Origin: Zymoseptoria tritici IPO323 | Lineage: Eukaryota; Ascomycota; Dothideomycetes; Mycosphaerellales; Mycosphaerellaceae | Length of the DNA stretch: 64,000 nucleotides | Direction of reading: 5' to 3' | NCBI RefSeq assembly: GCF_000219625.1 | Contig: NC_018212.1 | Span: forward strand, 1,692,501 to 1,756,500 | Shown here: piece after piece, positions 1-10,466 of the stretch | How the letters are laid out: each line of letters opens with the position of its first letter | Position numbering within the stretch: the stretch's first letter is position 1 | Program-made: the position numbers and the translations under genes | Notes under the pieces: generated by a model | What the model was told of the DNA's origin: nothing | What the model saw: the letters and a program-made list of their open reading frames with translations, nothing else | The model's database searches: none

Positions 1-480
1 CGCACGCTGCGAATTCGAAAAGCAGCTGTCCAACTCGCTGTCTTCTCTTGTCCTCAATATGCCTTTGTGGAACTGTATGCCGCTTCCAAACGTATACAGC
101 TACGCAGGTTGATCGTAGAGTTGTGGATTCCACCGAGTTCCAGCTCTTTGAAGTGCATGTATGCTTCCTTTCGAGGGCGACGACGTCTCTAGGGACATGC
201 GATTTCGGTTCGGATTTCGAGGAGGTGCGCGTATAGGATAGAGTGGACTGCTTGTTCTCGTTCGTAACGTAGAGGGCTGTTCGTTCGAATCGTGCTGTTG
301 TTCTGTTGTAGCTTGTGTTTCGAGGGGAGGTATACCTCCAGGTCGTGTTGTTTTTGTTTTTGTAAGGGAAGAGGGATCGACGGCCTCTCCAATCCTCCGG
401 AGGAAACTTGGCTCTACGACGACGATGTCGTTGTAGGTTCGTAGCCGGCACCACGTACAGGTGTTCCTCGTCGCCGGCCG
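1..480. other. left-edge stretch, no supported gene
   Basis: Moderately GC-rich sequence before the TA-rich block begins. Only short overlapping open frames on both strands are present, none with a recognisable motif, signal peptide or splice structure. It may be the flank of the repeat block or part of a gene lying mostly outside the window. Confidence 0.4.
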
Positions 481-539
481 GTATATAAGGGTAGTATACC
501 TAGGTAGTAACTAAAACGTGCAAGTAATTTGTATAGGAA

Positions 540-660
540 TGTCTATGTTGCCTACTAACTATAATAAAGAAAGGCAGAAGGAAACAAAAGAGGAATATAT
601 GCGCTAAGCCTTGCTTAGAATAGCCTCGGGTCTGCATCGGGTCTACAACGTCTCTATATC
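540..660 (+). repeat. degenerate direct repeat, copy 1
   Basis: Shares a run of matching words with 2233-2350, including a stretch reading TTGCCTACTAA, then AGGCAGAAGG and GCTAAGCCTTGCTTAGA. Identity is roughly three quarters by eye, with differences mostly C/T and G/A. The 1.7 kb spacing could reflect two LTR remnants or a duplicated fragment. Confidence 0.55.
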
Positions 661-1789
661 AGGTATAGAACAGGCCTAATTTAGGCCCCGCGGAGTAACA
701 CCTAAGCCGTTCCTAAACATATATTAGTAACTTTATGTTTACATAAGTCTTATGTCTATATACATAATTATAGAGGACTATAAACGGAGAGCGCTATTTT
801 TCGAGACATTAGATACTAGCTATTTAATTGCCGGATTAGTATAAATGCTTACTATTAATTGTCCCTATATAGCTAGCTTCTATCTTCCCTTATAAGTCCT
901 TAAAATTACTAGCCTATTCTTTTTTACTAGATAGTGTCTACCGTAGGGGTAGTAGCAATAACAATAGTTCTACTCTAGTGTTAACTTCTAGCGTAAGTAT
1001 AAGGGTAAGAAGTTCCAAAGTAATATAGTAGGCCTATAGCGGGGAGACATGCACCTACGGCCGAGCCCCGGGACCTAATAATATAGATCGCGGCGTCCTT
1101 TCTCCTTTGTTCTTCTTCCTTAGTTAGACAACCTTTGCAGCCTCCACTTCTACGTATATCCGGTATATATACACTCGTTACGCGCTACTACTACTCGCAC
1201 AAGGCGCGATAGGAACATAAGATGTTCCCCGCCGATAGGCCTAGGATCCGTTAGATAAAAAATAAGACTAGTTCTTATAGAATTTACTATATGTACGCAA
1301 GTCATTTAATGTATGTACGTATAGACTTCGCTAAGTGTTGGTTACTCCTATATTTATAAAAATTTAGACTAGACTTGTATTAAACGGATCTAGCCCTTAG
1401 CTATAATCCTTGCTTTACATCTTAGCAATGTTGTTATAGCAAGTGCAAGTCTGTTAATACCTATAGTAAAACGCTAGGCAGTAGTAAACACATAATAGTA
1501 CAGGCCGTATACTCTATATCCTACAACAATTTTAGAGCCTATAAGGCTACTTTGTTAGCCTAATTTAGATTATAGATGCGAGCTTATAAAGAACGACAGG
1601 AAGAAATATAATAGAATAGAAGGGATTTATAAGCGTCCAATTACGTATGCTACAGGCATTTGTATAGTTATATATTCCCTACCGGCTAGTTAACTATTAA
1701 AAGAGCTAAAGAAATGTATAAATGATAGACTATATAGGTTCAGGCTATCTGAGCGGCATACGTACTATGCCTACGCACTTAGATTAGTA

Positions 1790-2180
1790 GCCGCACTTTT
1801 TTTGAGCTAGCGTTTTTAGGATTGCCTCTTAATAAGATAGGGAAGTTCTAAAGTATAGAAGTATCGAACAACAGATTTTAGAAGGTAACAACTCGATTTG
1901 TTAAAGGAGGGAATAGAGGAAGAGAGCCTTCTTTGATATATATACGGCTACCGCTAGGTTCTATTCCCTTATTCCTTTACCTCTCTCGTTATGCGCGGGG
2001 TCTGGTACCTTATCGAGGTCTATTAATCCTTAGCATTAGGCATTAAGAGATAAGTTAGATCTAACTGCCTCAATCCGTACGCCGTTGTGCTCTTTAAAGC
2101 TAGGGTAGCCTAGCCTAGGGGAGATAATGCTAGACTGCGTGCACGTAGGGGGGTCCTTATAAGTGTAAATCCTCGCACCT
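1790..2180 (+). repeat. long inverted repeat, left arm
   Basis: Reads as a diverged reverse complement of 4650-5045. Matching landmarks include GGTAGCCTAGCCTAGGGGAG (left) against GATAGCCTAGCGTAGGGGAG (right, reverse complement), a CTACCTCTC-type segment, and TTAGAAGGTAAC. Differences are mainly transitions, as expected when two copies were mutated independently. It could be two copies of one element in opposite orientation, or the arms of a larger element. Confidence 0.65.
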
Positions 2181-2232
2181 CCTGTATTAAACTTACTATA
2201 AAGACCTAAGTCGTATAAGCCGTCTAAATACT

Positions 2233-2350
2233 AATATCTATATTGCCTACTAAGAAGAGCTAAGAGAGGCAGAAGGGAACAAAAGAACGCATATGTGCTA
2301 AGCCTTGCTTAGAGTAGCTTTAGGTCTACATTAAGCCTATATTAGGCCTA
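2233..2350 (+). repeat. degenerate direct repeat, copy 2
   Basis: Second copy of the 540-660 repeat in the same orientation. It keeps the AGGCAGAAGG and GCTAAGCCTTGCTTAGA words, followed by the GGTCTACAT-type segment also seen in copy 1. Confidence 0.55.
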
Positions 2351-4062
2351 GAGTAGTACTACCCCAGTTATTTCCTAATACTTACTTAATCTAATCTTAG
2401 GGCTAGATAAAAGAGAGCCGTAATTAAGGGAATTCTAATAACTTAGTTAATAGATAAGCTTATATATAATGCTATAGAAGAGGGTCTAGGAAGGAATCGG
2501 AGATATATAGAAACTGTTGCGACCTTTAGGTAGCTACCTCTAAGGTAGCTAGAGAGACCGGCCTTAATATCTAATACTTACTAAACTCTTATACATGTAT
2601 CATCTATACATACTATAAGCTATAAGTTTATAGTACTTCTTGGTGCTGTTAACAGAAGCAAGGCAATAGGTAGGTATACTACGAGTGTTAGTAGAGCTTA
2701 AGGCATATATAACTATCTTACTTTCTAGATTTGTAGACTAGTAGGACACCGTATTAGCGGTTAGGTGGAACATTTCTTATTTTAGCTCGTCGTAGCAGTA
2801 CCTATCTTAAGGTTGCATATACTACAACTATAAAGTAGTACTCTAAGGAAGTCTCCAATCCTTGCCTAAATCTTTGCTATATCTATAATAGATAGGCTCG
2901 CATTAGGTCTATAAATCTTTATAAGGGTACGCATACTTAGTAAGGTATAGAAACATATAAGAAGCAAGCTTTGTTCTATTAGTCGTCTATAGAAAATAAC
3001 CGGCTATAGAGCATATTCTTTATATATTTAGACTAAGGTAAAATCTAAAGGTAGAGCAGTAAAACTTTCTATGTTAAGTAATAGCAAGAAAGACGAGCAG
3101 TAGAAGCTTATATAACAAGTTAGAGGTGGTTAAGTCCTTAGGTATGTCTTTAGTAAATAGCTTAATACTAGGTAATAAAGCTAGGCACTATATTTTTACA
3201 ACAAAGGTCTAGTAGAGAATCTTTGGCGCTTTAAATTAGATTAAGCCCCCTTCCTACTTTAGCAACTATTACATTCTTAAATTATATCTACATTTATATA
3301 TAACTCGCCGCCTCTAAACAACTATACGCTTATAAGATCTACAAGAGCGCGAGGTAAATGAGACTTTAACAGTAGGGTACATTAAAGCAATGGCCGCGGA
3401 ACATATATAGTAGGAGCAAGTAGATTAATATAAGAGCTATAGTAAGACAATAGTACGCGGGCAAAGATTATTGCCGCAACAGACATCCTATAAAGAACAA
3501 ATAGAATCATGCTATAAACAATGTAGCTTACCGTACTACCGTTTATTACATCTATAAGGCTAAGATATAGCCGTTAATATAAGAGTAAGTAAGCAATGCT
3601 ATAGCACTAATACTATGTATTAAATTGCCGATAAAGCTGTGTTATAGGGCAAATAATACTGTTGTATAGTTTATAGAATAGCGCAGTTTTAGTTCTTAGC
3701 GGTGTGTAGTAGCCGGGTCTTTCCTTGTTTAAGGATCTAGTAACAGCACTAGTAGTCGTTAGTAGCACTTAATGCACTTTATAGCTACTGCTTATTGCTC
3801 ACCGTCTTTTCGTATATAATATAGCGCCCTTAAGACATAGCATACACTTACTACTTAGTGTCTTAGAATAGTAGTAATCGAGCTACATACTATAGCGGAT
3901 AGTAGCATTACTTTTAGTACAACTTAACGAGCTACTATTGCTTCTCTACTACTTCCTCTTCTACTAACAATTAGTTTAGGCAACGAGCGCATTAGCCGTA
4001 TATAATAATTTGTTAACTAGCTTGTATAACTCTACTAGGCGTGGACTAATTCCGCTTATATA

Positions 4063-4326
4063 GTACACCGTTGTTTTTTGAGGCCGCTAGCGTCTCGGTG
4101 CGGGCGCTAGCGAGCCATCTCTGCTAACCTGATTGGTTATCTTAGCAGAAGGTTGTAGCTAAGCCGGAAGTTATTGTTCTAGACGTTCTAATCCTTTCCT
4201 CCACTTAGCGTTAGACTAAAGCCGGCTAGCTCGTACCCCCTGATAGCAATCTCAAGTCGGTTAGAAGTAAACGGCCCGCTAGCGTCCGCGCTAAGGCGCT
4301 AGCGGCCTCAAAAAACAACAGTGTAC
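4063..4326. mobile_element. MITE with about 50-bp terminal inverted repeats
   Basis: The element starts GTACACCGTTG and ends CAACAGTGTAC. Reading inward from both ends, the first 30 positions agree except for one C/T (GTACAC, then GTTGTTTTTTGAGGCCGCTAGCG). After about 12 differing bases both arms end in CGCTAGCG. The internal sequence is short and non-coding and includes a small palindrome (GCTAACCTG...TTAGCAG). At 264 bp with no transposase this is a non-autonomous DNA element. It is GC-richer than the surrounding TA-rich DNA, so it probably arrived after the surroundings were mutated. Flanks are TA on the left and TT on the right, so the target duplication is not clear. A Tc1/mariner (pogo/Fot) origin is possible but unproven. 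Confidence 0.82.
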
Positions 4327-4649
4327 TTAACTAGTAGAGTCCGTTAGTAACGGGGGTAATAGAGGCAAGATAGAGATAAACATAAAGGTAAACCTAGTAG
4401 AAGCAAAGCAACTACGTTGTTAGTAGTACTAAGAAGAAGCCGTATAGAAGAAAGAATAACCAATTAAATACTAAACGTTTAGGAAGTTCTCTACCCTCTG
4501 TTAATTAACCGTTGACTATAAGCTTGTTGTTTCTAGCTCCGCGCTAGACGTTTGTGCAAGTAATAGCTATATGCCGTCGTGCTTTTGTCTAACGCTAAAA
4601 TTAACGTTTGTAATAGAGCACCCGACGTTTTATAAAACCCCTTAATTTA

Positions 4650-5045
4650 CTAATAAGAAGGACATTAGATGCTTTATAAGAGAGCCCTTATGTGTGCATA
4701 GTCTAGTGTTGTCTCCCCTACGCTAGGCTATCCTAACCTTTTAGAGCATAATAGCATATGCATTAAGGAAGTCTAATCTATATAACCTTTTAATACCTAA
4801 CAATTCAGGCCAGGTAGACTACAAAGGAGCAGAAAACCCGGCGTATAATAAGAGAGGTAGAGGATAGGGGAACAGGGCCTGGCAATAGCCCTATATATAG
4901 CTAAGAAGACTATCCTCTTCTGTTACCCCCTTTAGCAAATTAAGTCGTTACCTTCTAACCCTTCTTATTTAATATTTCTCTACCTTGTCTTTCTCTATCT
5001 TACTAATAGGCAGTTTCAATACTCCTATACTAGCTTCTTGTTAGA
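4650..5045 (-). repeat. long inverted repeat, right arm
   Basis: Partner of the 1790-2180 arm. The match fades inward near 4650. Outward it continues weakly past 5045. The MITE at 4063-4326 lies between the arms. Confidence 0.65.
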
Positions 5046-5506
5046 GCTCGTTGTTCTTAGTGTACGGGTAAAGTATCTACAACTCTAACAATTACCCCGG
5101 CCTTCTCCTAGTAGCGCTAGACACAACAAACTCTTCTAGCTACGTTACGACCTTTAGAGGCTCGTTTAATCTAGGCTCTTACAGACGTCCCTGGTTAAAT
5201 GCAATAGCAAGACCTGGAGACTTGATCGGATTACTAAGAAAGGAGACTAGTTTTTGCTCTCTTATCGACATGCCATTCGGAACTCAAAGCTCAACATGGA
5301 GCGCCGAAGTCCCTCACAGCTGACAGACACGAGGAGATGATAAGCACCAGAGGCACAAAGTGGACATTCCATTTCTCGCATATTTTGTCGCTCTGCTACC
5401 GTAGACGAAATTCTCGCCTGACATGGACCGACTTGTCCTCTACAGCTCAGCGGACCGGATGCGCACAGCACGCGCCCTGAATGTAGGCAAAGCTCTCCTT
5501 ATATGC

Positions 5507-5828
5507 TCAGCAGATGAAATCTTCGTCATCGACGTCGGCGCTAGAATGACGGGTCAGCAACGCGAGCGAAGAGTTAAGGGAAGCAATGGTGACGTACTCG
5601 TCTCGGCGAGCGAGGACGTTGACAATGGCACGCGAGATGCTGCGAAGAGAGAGACCAGCAGCGTTGCTGTTGACACTGTGAATTGAAGTTAGGCGAGCAC
5701 TTGTAGACAAGGAAGGGAAGCTGAACGTACTGGGCCTCCCGACTGACGACGCCGGCTTCGATGGGCCTTGGGAGTGCAACGGCTAGGCCGGCTGCAGCGA
5801 ACAGCAGAAAGATCTGAGTGGGCTTCAT
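5507..5828 (-). CDS. small secreted protein (88 aa, two exons)
   Basis: Exon 1 is 5731-5828 and exon 2 is 5507-5675. The 55-nt intron (5676-5730) has a GTACGT donor, a CTAAC branch site and a CACAG acceptor, and splicing converts two broken frames into one 88-residue protein. Residues 1-19 form a clear signal peptide (MKPTQ, then a hydrophobic core ending in Ala-Leu-Pro). The mature part is rich in Arg, Ser, Leu and Val, has an acidic tail and only one cysteine, at the C-terminus. I recognise no domain. It lies within 300 bp of the RIP-degraded block, a typical place for fast-evolving effector-type genes. The secreted location is well supported; the function is unknown. Confidence 0.7.
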
Positions 5829-7136
5829 CTTGATCGTGGATGGTAGCGCTTGCTCGAAGGTGGAAGATTGCGTATTTTGCGGTCGGTGGTGAGAATCTCG
5901 AGAAGCTGCAGTCTGTGAGGACCCGTCTATCTTATATCATGCTCCCGCTCTCGCCGCGGCATTTCTCCGCGGCATGAAACCCCGCACTCTTCCCGGATCA
6001 TCAGCCTGTCCTGGGTTAGAACTACCTCCCGACAGACGAGGAGAGGGCTCGTTGCAAGGTACCGCAACGCACCCCGTCATCGGATGAGATAGCAGTAAGC
6101 ACAGCTTGCGTGTCGGCGAGGACATAGCCTCTGCTCTGGCATGCTAGACTCCATGCCAACATGCCAAGGGACAGCATGAATGAGATAGATCTTGCTTCGA
6201 GACGTGGTTGGTTGTTGAAGCATGTGTGGAACTGCCCAAGCCCGCGGCGAAATGGCTTTTGACAAGACTACTGTATGTGTTTGGCATGGAAGCCTGTCCC
6301 CTGGGCAGCATGGATGAGCTACCCTCTAGAGGTACGACACGCCGAGCAGATGAAGCAATCATGAAGTTGTCCCACCAATGGCGAAGACGGCAAAGGCACG
6401 GCTTCGGTATTTGCGTGCTTCCGAAGTATCCCCTGGACGGATTGCGTCAGCGTGGACAGGGCGCAGCGCCAATAAGTTTCACTGTAGTGCCGGCATCTCA
6501 TCGGAAAGCGTTAAAGATTTCGCAATCGCTTCGGATCTTCGCGGATGGAGAGATGCAAAACTCGAGCCGACATGAGGGCCTCCCGGACACAGTCTTTGGC
6601 CTTTACCGTAACGGGCAAGACTGCTGGCCATGGGAGTACGTCGCGGATGCAAGAACATTGTAAAGCGGCGATGGAGGTGTAGTAATGGGATCTGGATGGC
6701 GGACCTGTTCTGTCGCACTGGCAGTGAGTACCGTCTAATAAGAGTGAGTGAAAAGTAGATGGGTCTGGTGACGATGAACGAAGCTGGGAGTGAGTGAGCA
6801 TCGGGCGAACGACGACAGGGAGCAGAAGCCCGGCGGACCAAGCCATGAGAGTTGCAAGACAAGCGCCTGGCGCTGACCGAGCAGATATGTGTGATGTCTG
6901 CGGCTGTGTCCTGCGCCAGAAAGTGTTGTAGGTCTCGGTATCGGATCCATGCTGTTAGAAAGCGCCACGTGATTGCTGAACTGTTGCCCACACCCTTGGA
7001 GTCTGTATGACGAATAGAATCCACACGACCAAAGAACGGGGGATCATAATTTTGTGCAGCCAGTTGTTCGTCAAACTGGAGGAGGCAAGCAGCGCCCGAC
7101 ATTCGGGAAAGATGTCGTTCGACCGATTGTGACGCA
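5829..7136. other. intergenic, no convincing gene
   Basis: Open frames of up to about 230 codons occur on the minus strand (6479-7180) and about 150 on the plus strand (6208-6663), but they overlap each other, have no recognisable motif, and the minus frame runs into the 3' end of the NmrA-like gene. I see no splice sites that would join them into a sensible protein. Confidence 0.4.
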
Positions 7137-8271
7137 CTACAAGTACTGACTCCAATATTCACTCTCAAAGAAGCGTTCAAGCGGGGTCGTCTCGATGCCC
7201 AAGTCTTGCGGCGTCTTCACTTTGGCATTCCCACCGGTGAAGCCGAACTCCGGCACAAAGCGGAACCACGCGCACATGTCATCCGCGTGTCCTTCGGGCC
7301 ACCATGGCTTTCCAGTCCTTTTCCGGAATCGGCCTGGCGACTGCCTTCACTCCGAGTGAGCGGCCCCATCTCGCGGCGAGCTCTTCCTTCGAGACGAATT
7401 CGCTGCAGAACAACCAGCTATGCTTAGCGTGCGATCAATGACGATTGCAAAAGGTGAAGTGAGCTTACCTCGCGCCCATGACATCGATACCAGGCGGGAA
7501 TCGGCGGACCAAGGCGTCTACAAAGGTTCCGGCGTCCTGGCTGCACCACAGTTCCGGAAATTTGACTTGCTCTCCGGTGTTTTCCAGCATGACAAAATAG
7601 TACCCGCTGCCATCCGTCTCCTTGTGCGGTGCACAGTACGGCTGATCTCGAGAGTTCTCCGGATACATTCCCATGGCGAACGTGCTCAACCGCTTGCTCA
7701 GGTCCGGAAGGTCGATGCGGATGTGGTCTTCGATCGCGGCCTTGGAGTCGAATTGGTATGCGGTGGTGTACTTGCCGCCGCTCCATTTCTTAATGCCTGG
7801 AAGCGTAGAGAATATGAAGTGCGTTAAGGTCGAAAGAACTTGTGGATCAGAGGCAGCTTTGGCGATGTTCAGACCTTGCCGGAGTTCCCAGTCGCGGGCG
7901 TATTCGCTGAGGTTCTGGCCTGCTTTAGCGGCTTTCTTCCGCAGTGCTTCACTGCCTGTCGTCCTGGACAAGACGGCAGCATAGTCGGTGACGGCGAAGA
8001 TCGCGGTGGCGCCCATGAAAGCTCTTCCCAGTGAGTCCACGTCATCAAAATCCCCGCGCACAAGCTCTACACCGTGTTCGGTGAGATGGCGAGCTTTCGG
8101 AGGATTCAGATTACGGGTGATGCCTTTGACATGCCAGTCTCGGTGCTTCAAGAGGTGCTTGGCAACCGAGCTACCCTGCGTTGCATCAGTGACTGCGAGC
8201 CTCCGTGCTACGATAGCGTTGCATACCTGGGAGCCCGTCACTCCTGTGATGACAATGAGCTTCTGAGACAT
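7137..8271 (-). CDS. NmrA-like NAD(P)-binding protein, with a one-base frameshift
   Basis: Exons by eye are 8227-8271, 7469-8175 and 7137-7402. Intron 1 (8176-8226, 51 nt) interrupts the Rossmann loop and its removal restores GVTGSQGSSVAKHLL, the GxxGxxG-type dinucleotide motif of NmrA/HSCARG proteins. Intron 2 (7403-7468) runs from GTAAGC to CTGCAG. Downstream, the typical NmrA segment MGASEFVSKEEL is followed by a GVKA stretch, but the frame then breaks near 7285-7300: the rest of the family pattern (EGHADDMCAWFRF, EFGFTGG, then a tail ending WSQYL) is read one base out of phase. Such proteins act as soluble redox sensors or regulators and usually lack catalytic activity. The break may be a real mutation or a sequence error. 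Confidence 0.75.
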
Positions 8272-8894
8272 CCTGCTAGGTTCAAGCGGCGGAGAATCGG
8301 TGCAGACTGCGTGATGATACTCCGGCGGGCGGCTTAGATATGTCCTTCTTCGCGTGGTTTGTCATCCCTAGCTGTAGGAATGGCGCGGTGGGTACATGTA
8401 GTGCTGAGTGAACCTGTCACCAGGCACATTGTGAACTCGGGTCCAATCGACGTCAATGCCAAGGAGCAATTAATTGCTCTCGGCGTCGACTGAAATCCTT
8501 CGGCAAGGTCTGGTCTGTAAGCAGAAGCACAAGCCTTTCTGAAGGATCGCCCAGCAAGTGCGGAGACCGGGACATTGACCATAAGGGGATCTACCGAGTA
8601 TGACAACGTTGATGTGTTGCGTTCCATCCGAGGAGTCGGGGCCGCCTGCTTGCTCAGCCTACATACGACGCAGGTGGCATAATCACAATACAATTGACCT
8701 TCCTCGGCGCAAGAAAATTCGCGGGAAGCTGAATGAGACGAGACAATAAAGCGAATTTACTTACATGGTCCTTGCGCTTGCCTTGTAAACGACATCTCGC
8801 CAGTAGCATCACGGCATTGCTCGTGCCGCTATCGCTTCGCTGCCACCGCTTCCCTGTGCAGGAAACAGCATGCAACAAAGCCGTACAGTTCGCA

Positions 8895-10466
8895 TCACTC
8901 GCCGAGGTCCTCTGGCCAAGCAAGCTCTTTCCCTGCAGGACACACGTCACCCTTCTTGTGCCTAAAAAGGCAGAACTCGCAGTGACCAGGCTTTCGGTGG
9001 GCAAGAATGACCATAGCGGTCGTGGAATGGCCTTGCACAGGCACAGGAGCGTACACACGTAGAAAGCCCGGCGGCTTGTTGAAGTAGACATGGAAGACAC
9101 GCCTCTCTTTCTTCTCTCTGGGCAGAATCTCGAACACCGTCGGGAGCGGGCACTTTCCACGGAGAGAGACACGCAAGGAACGCATGACGTCGGCGCTGGC
9201 CACTGTCATAATGTCGGAGAGATCCACGATGAAGTTCTTGGGGGCGGCTTTTGGCAATTGCTCGAACTGACATTTCAGTCGACCAAGGCTGAGAACACGG
9301 CCCTCCATTGGGTTCTGCTGAGTCTTCTTTGTGAGTTTCCAGCATGCGACCCAGAAGCGCTCGTCCACTCGTCGAACCCAACAGAATCGGCCGGGATCTC
9401 CGACCAAACGCCTGCACGCAGCCTCTACTTCAGCAACCGATGGAGAGACGATCGGCATTTCTGGTGTGTTGATGGGAATGTAGAGTAGACTTGAGAACTT
9501 CGCGGGACGCAAGGGGTGGAAAGGAACGATGGTGTGCTGAAGCTGAAACTGGTGCGCGGCTGCGCTCGGCCCGTGCTGGTTTGCTAGCGCTTTGCTGCTC
9601 GTTGCGCCCATGCTCGAGGGCTGCCGAGTGAACCGATGGCGCTGGTGCTGTCCCTGATGTGCAACATCGCCGTTGGCATTGGCATGGTCGATGAATGAAG
9701 AGGCCTGCCGATGCTCGAGATCGTTTGCTTGAGCGTCAAATTGTACGTCTTCGTCCAGAGATCTGTCGTGCTGAAGCATCAAGGCGTCCAGGTTCCTGTC
9801 CGCACTGGTAGCTTCCATCCGTGGACGCTTGCCACGCTGATTGTCGGACAGGACAGCAGCTTCTTTGCTCTCGCGTGCACGCTTGATAGTCGGAGTCTTT
9901 GTGTGCTCGACTCCGACACGCACGTCGTCCTGACTGAGAAGAGCAGCTACATGGCGGACCGTGTCGGCGTCGTCGAACGCGGATCTGATCCAGCTAGCGA
10001 CGACCGTGGCCTCGGCGTGCCGTGTGATCTCAGCGAAGGCTGTGCGGCGATCAAAGACCACGTTCTTGCCCAACAACTCCGTCTCCACCCACTTGGCCGT
10101 GCTCTTGATTTGCTGAAGCGGCCGGGATGCAAATGATGTGCCGATGAGCTTCTGCTTTGCAATGAAGGTCGCGAGGGGGATGGCGAGTTCGCTGTCCGCC
10201 GGCAGCTTCGTCAAGGTGTCAAGAGCCAGCTCCAAGCCGACGGTGTCCGGCTCGATGGCCTCGGCATGGTTGTCTTCTCTTGTTTCGCAAATGTGCACGG
10301 TGGAAGTGGGTTGAACATTCGGATGCGAATCGTCCTCGTCTTCCTCCTTGATGAACGGGTTTGTGCTGTTGAGGATCCTGTCGCGTGATTCGGCGAGAGG
10401 TGCTGGCGTTTCGCTCATGCGAGATCGGTCCCATGGGCTTAGAAGGTATGACCTGGGTGGCGGCAT
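8895..10466 (-). CDS. A1: lineage-specific zinc-knuckle protein (523 aa)
   Basis: Single exon; the start is an ATG at 10466 (a second ATG lies 16 codons in). An acidic N-terminal region (30-50) is followed by a helical segment (75-185), a basic nuclear-localisation-like stretch with KRPR (about 213-216), a Gln/His-rich linker (225-320) and a C-terminal globular region (325-523). That region includes an IVDLSD strand and ends in a C-x2-C-x3-H-x5-C knuckle (Cys496, Cys499, His503, Cys509). The same order of parts occurs in the protein at 18875-21187, so the two are diverged paralogs. The C-terminal part resembles the RRM-plus-zinc-knuckle layout of LINE ORF1 (gag-like) proteins, but I cannot confirm this. 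A nuclear, nucleic-acid-binding role is an inference. Confidence 0.72.
   Translation of the reverse strand: MPPPRSYLLSPWDRSRMSETPAPLAESRDRILNSTNPFIKEEDEDDSHPNVQPTSTVHICETREDNHAEAIEPDTVGLELALDTLTKLPADSELAIPLATFIAKQKLIGTSFASRPLQQIKSTAKWVETELLGKNVVFDRRTAFAEITRHAEATVVASWIRSAFDDADTVRHVAALLSQDDVRVGVEHTKTPTIKRARESKEAAVLSDNQRGKRPRMEATSADRNLDALMLQHDRSLDEDVQFDAQANDLEHRQASSFIDHANANGDVAHQGQHQRHRFTRQPSSMGATSSKALANQHGPSAAAHQFQLQHTIVPFHPLRPAKFSSLLYIPINTPEMPIVSPSVAEVEAACRRLVGDPGRFCWVRRVDERFWVACWKLTKKTQQNPMEGRVLSLGRLKCQFEQLPKAAPKNFIVDLSDIMTVASADVMRSLRVSLRGKCPLPTVFEILPREKKERRVFHVYFNKPPGFLRVYAPVPVQGHSTTAMVILAHRKPGHCEFCLFRHKKGDVCPAGKELAWPEDLGE

Larger units (their letters stand above)
480..5230. repeat. RIP-degraded repeat mosaic
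   Basis: About 4.7 kb that is strongly enriched in TA, CTA and TAG words, with no open frame of useful length on either strand, in sharp contrast to the GC-rich genes to the right. This is the appearance of transposon DNA after repeat-induced point mutation. Inside it I can see a degenerate inverted repeat (about 1790-2180 against 4650-5045), a degenerate direct repeat (about 540-660 against 2233-2350) and one intact-looking MITE (4063-4326). I could not assign the main element to a class. The GC-rich sequence resumes around 5170-5230. Confidence 0.8.

Noticed and set aside
5423..5686. 87-codon plus-strand frame
   Set aside because: It is antisense to the spliced secreted-protein gene at 5507-5828, which has a signal peptide and good splice sites.
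6479..7180. 233-codon minus-strand frame
   Set aside because: No motif, biased composition, and it overlaps the 3' exon of the NmrA-like gene in another frame.
7420..8337. Several plus-strand frames of 64-135 codons
   Set aside because: They lie opposite the NmrA-like gene and mirror its codon structure.
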